DNA from: Tamilnaduibacter salinus
GTDB taxonomy: Bacteria > Pseudomonadota > Gammaproteobacteria > Pseudomonadales > Oleiphilaceae
Length of the DNA: 64,000 nt
Assembly (NCBI RefSeq): GCF_003096655.1
Contig: NZ_QEKQ01000003.1
Coordinates: 186,001-250,000 of the forward strand
Reading direction: 5' to 3'
Part shown: piece by piece, positions 58,675-64,000 of the stretch
Layout of the letters: every line of letters starts with the position of its first letter
Position numbering within the stretch: position 1 is the stretch's first letter
The notes under the pieces: generated by a model
What the model saw: only the letters and a program-made list of their open reading frames with translations
The model's database searches: none
Told to the model about the DNA's origin: nothing
Position numbers and translations under genes: made by a program

Positions 58675-60906
58675 ATGACAGACAGACCAACCATCACGTA
58701 TACCGAAACCGATGAGGCGCCCGCGCTGGCGACCTATTCGTTCCTGCCGATTGTCCGGGCGTTTGTTTCACCCGCCGGCATCACGGTTGAATCCTCTGAC
58801 ATTTCCCTCGCATCGCGCATCCTGGCGCAGTTCCCGGATTACCTGCCGGACGACAAGCAGGTGCCGGATTCCCTCGCCCAGCTCGGCGAGCTGACAGGCA
58901 ATCCCGACGCCAACATCATCAAGACGCCGAACATCAGCGCGTCTGTGCCGCAGCTCCGTGCCGCCATCAAGGAGCTGCAGGAGAAGGGCTACGACCTGCC
59001 GGAGTACCCGGAGAATCCCAAGACGGATGACGAAAAGGCGCTGAACGAGCGTTACGCCAAAGTACTGGGCAGCAACGTCAACCCGGTCCTGCGTCAGGGC
59101 AACTCCGACCGCCGCTCGTCCAACGCGGTCAAGGAATACGCCAAGAAACACCCGCATTCGATGGGCAAGTGGAGTCAGGCGTCCCGCACCCACGTGGCCC
59201 ACATGCGCCACGGCGATTTCTACCACAGCGAGCAGTCCACGATCATGGACCGGGATACCACCGTCCGTATCCAGCTCGTTGGCAAGGAGTCCGGTAAGAC
59301 GACCACGCTGAAGGAAGTGGCTGTCCAGAAAGGCGAAGTCATCGACGGCATGTGCATGAACGTCCGTCTGCTTCGCAAGTTCCTCGAAGAAGAAATTGAG
59401 GGCGCCCGCCGGGCCGGCCTGCTGTTCTCCCTGCACGTGAAGGCGACGATGATGAAGATCTCGCATCCGATCGTCTTCGGCCATGCGGTCACCGTCTACT
59501 TCAAGGATGTGTTCGAGAAGCATAAGGAACTGTTCGAGCGCATCGGGGTGAACCCGAACGACGGCATGAGCCACCTCTATCAGAAGATCAAGGACCTGTC
59601 GTTCTCCGAGCGGTCCGAGATCGAAGAGGACATCCGGGACTGTTTCATCAATCGTCCGGAAATGGCGATGGTCGACTCCGACCGGGGCATCTCCAACCTG
59701 CATACGCCCAGTGACGTGATCGTGGACGCCTCCATGCCGGCCATGATCCGTGCCGGCGGCAAGATGTGGGGCACCGATGGCAAGATGAAGGACACCAAGG
59801 CCGTTATCCCGGAGAGCACCTACGCGACCATCTATCAGGAAGTGATCAACTTCTGTAAGCACCACGATGCCTTTGATCCGAGCACCATCGGCACCGTTCC
59901 GAACGTGGGCCTGATGGCGCAGAAGGCCGAAGAATACGGTTCCCACGACAAGACCTTCGAGCTGCCGGAAGACGGCATCGTGCAGGTCGTGGACGAGAAC
60001 GATGCGGTGATCTTCGAGCACCAGGTCGAGGAAGGCGACATCTGGCGCATGTGCCAGACCAAGGACGAGCCGGTGCGCGACTGGGTCCGTCTGGCGGTCG
60101 AGCGCTCCCGCGTCAGTGGCATGCCGGCCGTGTTCTGGCTGGACCCGGAGCGGGCCCACGATCAGCAGCTGATCAGGAAGGTCGAGCACTACCTGAAGGA
60201 GCACGACACCGAGGGTCTGGACATCTCCATCATGTCCTACGACCGCGCCATCCGCTGGACCATGGAGCGCATGATCCGCGGCAAGGACACCATCTCCGTG
60301 ACCGGCAACGTGCTGCGTGACTACCTCACAGACCTGTTCCCGATCATCGAGCTGGGCACCAGCGCCAAGATGCTCTCCGTCGTACCGCTGCTCAAGGGCG
60401 GTGGCCTGTTCGAAACCGGTGCTGGCGGCTCCGCGCCGAAGCACGTCCAGCAGTTCCTGGAAGAAAACCACCTGCGCTGGGATTCCATGGGCGAGTTCCT
60501 GGCCATGATGGTCTCGCTGGAGCACATGGGCGACAAACAGGGCAATGCCGAGGCGGCCGTGCTGTCCCGCACGTTGGACGAAGCGACCGCGAAGTTCCTG
60601 GAAGAGGACCGCTCTCCGTCCCGCAAGTCCGGCGAGCTGGATAACCGCGGCAGCCACTTCTGGCTGGCCCGCTACTGGGCCCAGGCGCTGGCGAATCAGG
60701 ACGAGAATCCGCAGCTCAAGGAGCATTTCCAGAAGCTGTCGAAGAAACTGGAAGACAACGCCGACAGCATCCTGCAGGAGCTGATCGACATCCAGGGGCA
60801 GTCCGTCGACATCGGCGGCTACTACTACCCGGATGCGGCGAAGATGAACCAGGCGATGCGTCCGAGCGAGACGTTCAACGCCATCATCGACGAATTCGTC
60901 AGCTGA
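58675..60906 (+). CDS. icd: Isocitrate dehydrogenase, NADP-dependent, monomeric type
   Basis: This TCA-cycle enzyme converts isocitrate to 2-oxoglutarate and CO2, yielding NADPH. The 743-residue length is typical of the monomeric (IDH-II) family, unrelated in length to the dimeric E. coli enzyme. Recognisable segments are [53 protein letters not shown] and [14 protein letters not shown] precedes the ATG; an in-frame ATG at 58633 is less likely. A strong terminator follows. Confidence 0.97.
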   Translation: MTDRPTITYTETDEAPALATYSFLPIVRAFVSPAGITVESSDISLASRILAQFPDYLPDDKQVPDSLAQLGELTGNPDANIIKTPNISASVPQLRAAIKELQEKGYDLPEYPENPKTDDEKALNERYAKVLGSNVNPVLRQGNSDRRSSNAVKEYAKKHPHSMGKWSQASRTHVAHMRHGDFYHSEQSTIMDRDTTVRIQLVGKESGKTTTLKEVAVQKGEVIDGMCMNVRLLRKFLEEEIEGARRAGLLFSLHVKATMMKISHPIVFGHAVTVYFKDVFEKHKELFERIGVNPNDGMSHLYQKIKDLSFSERSEIEEDIRDCFINRPEMAMVDSDRGISNLHTPSDVIVDASMPAMIRAGGKMWGTDGKMKDTKAVIPESTYATIYQEVINFCKHHDAFDPSTIGTVPNVGLMAQKAEEYGSHDKTFELPEDGIVQVVDENDAVIFEHQVEEGDIWRMCQTKDEPVRDWVRLAVERSRVSGMPAVFWLDPERAHDQQLIRKVEHYLKEHDTEGLDISIMSYDRAIRWTMERMIRGKDTISVTGNVLRDYLTDLFPIIELGTSAKMLSVVPLLKGGGLFETGAGGSAPKHVQQFLEENHLRWDSMGEFLAMMVSLEHMGDKQGNAEAAVLSRTLDEATAKFLEEDRSPSRKSGELDNRGSHFWLARYWAQALANQDENPQLKEHFQKLSKKLEDNADSILQELIDIQGQSVDIGGYYYPDAAKMNQAMRPSETFNAIIDEFVS

Positions 60907-60929
60907 TCGACAGCGGCGGAGTCACAAAA

Positions 60930-60959
60930 GGGGCGCGGCGTCAGTCGCGCCCCTTTTTT
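60930..60959 (+). terminator. Intrinsic terminator after icd
   Basis: GGGGCGCG, 8-base loop, CGCGCCCC, then six T; flanking AAAA extends the stem. Confidence 0.92.
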
Positions 60960-60971
60960 GTGTTGTGGGAA

Positions 60972-61195
60972 TTCGCCGCGGAAACCGCGGAAAAGATGGG
61001 GTGGCCACGGAAAAACACGAAAAGCACGGAAAACGCCCTACGGGCGTTGAAAGGTGACAAAAACGGGTAGGTTGGGCTGACGGAGGAAGCCCAACAAACG
61101 AGGTTGCCATGCCCGGTGATCTGTTGGGCTTCCTCCGTCAGCCCAACCTACGGTTCATTCTCTTTTTTCCGTGCCCTTCCGTGTTTTTCCGTGGC
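60972..61195. repeat. CACGGAA-family element, copy B, with nested TTGGGCT palindrome
   Basis: The left edge TTCGCCGCGGAAACCGCGG equals the outer arm of copy A. Inner arms (61004-61019 and 61180-61195) are a perfect 16-bp inverted repeat, and the CGCCC/GGGCG hairpin is at about 61031-61048. A second, perfect 29-bp inverted repeat (61068-61096 and 61122-61150) of a different family sits in its centre. The right outer arm seen in copy A is missing. Confidence 0.85.
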
Positions 61196-61569
61196 TAAAG
61201 GTTATCTTTACGCCAGCCCCGCCACCCAATCACTCCGTAAACCCCCACATTAAACACCCCCACCCCAACCCCCAGCAGCGTCTGCAAGGTCCGGGTCAAT
61301 CCACTAGGATAGATCACAGAGACGAGGTAGTGGCCGATGAAGCTGCCCTCGAAGCCGGTCTGGCCGGCCCACTGGCGCAGGGTGATTTCCAGCGGGGTGA
61401 GTGGGCAGAGCCAGCCGTTGATCATCAGTAGCGACGCCCAGGCGACGGCGGGCAGGTGCAGCACGATCAGCCAGCGGCGCCAGAGGCCCAACAGACCGCC
61501 GAACACGGCGAAAATGATGAACAGCAGGTGAACGACCAGCACCGCCTCGGCAGCCAGTTGCCAGACCAT
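61195..61569 (-). CDS. DUF2784 family membrane protein
   Basis: The 124-residue protein has four predicted helices and the DUF2784 pattern: LVVHLLFIIFAVFGGLL, LHLPAVAWASLLMINGW and CPLTPLE. Function unknown. The stop codon overlaps the last base of repeat copy B, so the gene runs right up to the element. It is divergent from the macrodomain gene. Confidence 0.82.
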   Translation of the reverse strand: MVWQLAAEAVLVVHLLFIIFAVFGGLLGLWRRWLIVLHLPAVAWASLLMINGWLCPLTPLEITLRQWAGQTGFEGSFIGHYLVSVIYPSGLTRTLQTLLGVGVGVFNVGVYGVIGWRGWRKDNL

Positions 61570-61612
61570 TCTCAGCCCCTTTCCACGATTGACTCTCAGG
61601 AGGTGACAGATC

Positions 61613-62158
61613 ATGTCCGAGTATACGCACCACGGCGTCCGCATCGAATGCACCCAGGGGGACATCACCCGACAGGCGGATCTCGATGCCATCGTCAACG
61701 CCGCCAACGCCCAGCTCCGGACCGGTGGTGGCGTGGCGGGCGCGATCCACCGTGCGGCCGGCCCCGATCTGGTGGCCGAGTGCGAACCGCTGGCCCCGAT
61801 CCGTCCGGGGGACGCCGTCATCACGGGGGCTCATGACCTGCCCAATGCCCATGTCATTCACTGCCTCGGACCGGTCTACGGCATCGACCAGCCCTCCGAC
61901 GAACTTCTGGCGCGGGCCTACGAACGGGCGCTGACGCTGGCGGATCAGGAAGGCCTGCGTTCGATCGGATTCCCGGCGCTGTCGACCGGCGCGTTCGGGT
62001 ATCCCATGGAGGAGGCCGCCGAGGTGGCCTTCGGCGCCGTGACCAGGGCGTGTGACCGGCTCCGGTCGGTGAAGGTTGTGCGCTTTGTGCTGTTTAGTGA
62101 CTCCGACCGGGCGCTCCACGAACAGGTATTGAAACGACTGATCGGGTCGGTGGACTGA
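61613..62158 (+). CDS. Macrodomain protein (O-acetyl-ADP-ribose deacetylase-like)
   Basis: The 181-residue protein is a single macrodomain of the MacroD/YmdB type. It binds ADP-ribose and probably removes it from proteins or hydrolyses O-acetyl-ADP-ribose. Key segments are GDITRQADLDAIVNAAN, GGGVAGAIHRAAGPDL and FPALSTGAFGYP. CAGGAGGTGA gives a strong ribosome binding site. The globin gene follows after 40 bases in the same direction. Confidence 0.92.
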   Translation: MSEYTHHGVRIECTQGDITRQADLDAIVNAANAQLRTGGGVAGAIHRAAGPDLVAECEPLAPIRPGDAVITGAHDLPNAHVIHCLGPVYGIDQPSDELLARAYERALTLADQEGLRSIGFPALSTGAFGYPMEEAAEVAFGAVTRACDRLRSVKVVRFVLFSDSDRALHEQVLKRLIGSVD

Positions 62159-62198
62159 GATTGTTCCGGCCCGGCGTGGGCTGCGTTACCCTGAGGGC

Positions 62199-62678
62199 AT
62201 GGAGCCGAAACCTGATCTCGATCACCCCGAAGCCATCCACCATCTGGTACAGACTTTCTACGGTCGGCTGCTCAACGACCCGGTCATGGCGCCGGTGTTC
62301 ACCGAAGTGGCTGGCGTGGATCTGGACGCCCATTTGCCGACGATCGAAGCGTATTGGCGCAAGATGCTGCTCGGCGAGAAGGACGCCTATCAACGCAACA
62401 TGGTCGCCCAGCACGAGAAAGTGCACGACCGCATGCCGCTACAGGCCGTCCACGCCGACCACTGGTACCGCCACTTCACCGCGACCCTCGATTCCGAGTT
62501 CGAAGGCCCCTACGCCGACCGCGCCGAATACCTCGCCACGCGCATCCTGGCCAACCTCATGAAATGGCTGCACGAGCGGGACAGGAATCGGAACTTGGAC
62601 ACAACTGAGAAAGATGGATATTTGCCACGGAAAGACACGGAAGAACACGGAAAGCGCCCTTCGGGCGAGGAAAAATAA
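62199..62678 (+). CDS. Group III truncated haemoglobin with repeat-encoded tail
   Basis: This small cytosolic haem protein probably handles oxygen or nitric oxide. The globin core (about 1-128) has TFYGRLLNDPVMAPVF, YWRKMLLGE and the proximal His region VHDRMPLQAVHADHWYRHF, typical of group III. Residues from about 142 to 159 (LPRKDTEEHGKRPSGEEK) are encoded inside repeat copy C, so the tail is probably not ancestral. The core itself looks intact. Confidence 0.85.
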   Translation: MEPKPDLDHPEAIHHLVQTFYGRLLNDPVMAPVFTEVAGVDLDAHLPTIEAYWRKMLLGEKDAYQRNMVAQHEKVHDRMPLQAVHADHWYRHFTATLDSEFEGPYADRAEYLATRILANLMKWLHERDRNRNLDTTEKDGYLPRKDTEEHGKRPSGEEK

Positions 62679-62814
62679 CAAGTTGCAAGAAAAGATGAGT
62701 GTCGTTTTAGGGCTGAGCATGAAAAGCCCCTCATGTAACTTTGAACTCGTCACTCTTTCTTTTTCAGTGCTCTTCGTGTCTTTCCGTGGCTAACCCATCA
62801 TTTTCCGCGGTGAA
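62624..62814. repeat. CACGGAA-family element, copy C, overlapping the globin 3' end
   Basis: GCCACGGAAAGACACG arms form a perfect 16-bp inverted repeat (62624-62639 and 62775-62790). The CGCCC/GGGCG hairpin is at about 62655-62667, and a right-edge TTTTCCGCGG (62801) resembles the outer arm of copy A. The first 55 bases are the last codons of the globin gene. Confidence 0.85.
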
Positions 62815-62819
62815 TCTCC

Positions 62820-64000
62820 CTACTCCGGATAGCCGGTAATCTCCCGGATGCTCTGATACAACGGTTGCAGCCGGTCATACATCCGGCAGTACACTTCCTG
62901 GTAGAGGCGATCGTAGAGTCGGTGAGTCTCCGGATCGGGTTCGAAGCGGTCGCCGACGCGGGTCATGCGGTCGATGGCGGTGTCGAAGTCCGGGTGCAGG
63001 CCCAGTCCGACGGCGGCGTCGATGGCCGCGCCGAGGCCGGAGGTTTCGTAGGTGTGGGGGCGCTCGGAGGGCAGGCCGAAGATGTCGGCGGTGAGCTGCA
63101 TGGCCACGTCGCTCTGGGAGCCGCCACCCGCGACCCGGAGCCGGTCCATCCGCACCTTGCCGCGTTTCTCCAGTCGCTCCTTGCCTTCGCGCAGCGCGTA
63201 GGCCAGTCCTTCGAGAATCGCCCGATACAGGTGGGCGCGGGTGTGCACATCGCCAAAGCCGATGATGGCGCCTTTCGCTTCCGGGCCCGGCTGGGGCACG
63301 CCCGGCGACCAGTAGGGTTGCAGCATCAGGCCCATGGCGCCGGGCGGCACATCCCGGACCAGTTCATCGAACAGCGCTTCAGGCGCGATGCCCCGCTCTT
63401 CGGCGATGTGTTGCTCGCGCAGGCCGAACTGCTTCTTGAACCAGCTCACCATCCAGAACCCCCGGTAGATCATCACCTCGCTGCAGTAATGATTCGGAAT
63501 CGCCGAGGGATAGGGCGGCATGAAGCGGATCGGCTCGATGTAGCGGTGGCTGGTGAGGTTGATGGTGGCGGTGGTGCCGTAGCTCATGCAGCCGACCGTT
63601 TCCCGGTGGCTCCCCGCACCGAGAATTTCGCAGGCCTTGTCCGAGGCGGCCGCCATGACGGGCAGGCCGGCGGGCAGTCCGAGATGATCGGCGGCCGGGC
63701 CGGTCAGTTCGCCAAGTCGCTCGCCCGGAGCCACCAGTTCCGGGAGCATGTCCCGGCGCAACGGCATGACCTTCCATTTGAAGTCCCTGGGACCGGCCCA
63801 CTGCTGGCGGCGGTAGTCGAACGGGATGTAGCCCACCTGACTGCCCGCTGAATCCCGGTACTGGCCGGTGAGCCGGTAATTGAGAAAGCCGGACAGCAGC
63901 ACGAAGTGCCGGGTCCGTTGCCAGTGCTCGGGCTCGTTCTGCGCCAGCCAGGTGGCCTGGGTGTTTTCCCGGAACCGGTGAATGGTCTCGTTCAGGCCCA
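62820..64000 (-). CDS. FGGY family carbohydrate kinase, 5'-truncated by the window end
   Basis: This sugar kinase of the xylulokinase/glycerol-kinase family is represented by its last 393 codons; the frame stays open past base 64000, so the N-terminus is missing. Visible are FLNYRLTG, AAASDKACEILGAG, the second-domain start SYGTTATINLTS and the ATP-site MDRLRVAGGGSQSDVAMQLTADIFG. The substrate sugar cannot be told. It is convergent with the globin gene, with repeat copy C between. Confidence 0.88.
   Translation of the reverse strand, partial: GLNETIHRFRENTQATWLAQNEPEHWQRTRHFVLLSGFLNYRLTGQYRDSAGSQVGYIPFDYRRQQWAGPRDFKWKVMPLRRDMLPELVAPGERLGELTGPAADHLGLPAGLPVMAAASDKACEILGAGSHRETVGCMSYGTTATINLTSHRYIEPIRFMPPYPSAIPNHYCSEVMIYRGFWMVSWFKKQFGLREQHIAEERGIAPEALFDELVRDVPPGAMGLMLQPYWSPGVPQPGPEAKGAIIGFGDVHTRAHLYRAILEGLAYALREGKERLEKRGKVRMDRLRVAGGGSQSDVAMQLTADIFGLPSERPHTYETSGLGAAIDAAVGLGLHPDFDTAIDRMTRVGDRFEPDPETHRLYDRLYQEVYCRMYDRLQPLYQSIREITGYPE

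Overview
This window looks like chromosomal DNA from a GC-rich gammaproteobacterium, probably marine or halophilic. The evidence is the glmU-glmS pair, NhaB, a monomeric NADP isocitrate dehydrogenase, a class Ia ribonucleotide reductase with tandem ATP-cones, an Anr/FNR-type promoter and a PEP-CTERM protein. I cannot name the genus; an Ectothiorhodospiraceae- or Salinisphaera-like lineage is a guess. No rRNA, tRNA, prophage, transposase or CRISPR array was seen. Both ends cut through genes: glmU on the left and an FGGY kinase on the right.

Layout. 1-7 kb: glmU'-glmS, then nhaB, a SulP transporter and a tandem UspA. 7-15.3 kb: a DUF3047 protein and a small ion channel, then a leftward operon of RND adaptor, RND pump and MMPL-type exporter. 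15.3-19.8 kb: nrdA-nrdB behind a promoter with candidate tandem NrdR boxes and a clear cobalamin riboswitch, with a long inverted-repeat element between the two genes. 19.9-27.1 kb: a membrane diguanylate cyclase, a four-gene leftward manganese/iron-type ABC importer whose two permeases both carry a C-terminal winged-helix-like tail, and a divergent DUF302 / CDF-like pair. 27.3-33.8 kb: a PEP-CTERM protein with a sigma-54-type promoter, NnrU, GFA, a shikimate-kinase-like protein, a CaCA antiporter, an MDR dehydrogenase, a UspA behind a perfect FNR/Anr box, and an orphan periplasmic binding protein. 33.9-39.5 kb: a giant double UvrA.

39.7-45.8 kb is a compact catabolic cluster: Rieske oxygenase, GMC dehydrogenase, aldehyde dehydrogenase, class II aldolase-fold protein and GlxA/AraC regulator. 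It probably oxidises a small alcohol or quaternary amine that I cannot identify. 46-52 kb: RhlE helicase, a Frag1-like membrane protein, a Na+/H+ antiporter, a solute-binding protein, and a divergent HxlR / Old Yellow Enzyme pair. 52.3-55.6 kb: a TetR regulator divergent from a Baeyer-Villiger-type monooxygenase, with three evenly spaced copies of a 16-bp operator between them, then an SMR exporter. 55.7-56.8 kb is a small, more A/T-rich patch with two unrecognised genes and a 109-bp palindromic element. 56.9-64 kb: an aspartoacylase-like periplasmic protein, icd, DUF2784, a macrodomain protein, a group III truncated haemoglobin and the FGGY kinase.

A recurring theme is short dispersed palindromic DNA. 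One family (CACGGAA-type arms around a CGCCC/GGGCG hairpin) occurs three times, one copy supplying the C-terminus of the haemoglobin. A second family (TTGGGCT/AGCCCAA) is nested inside one of these copies and also occurs alone near 52.25 kb.
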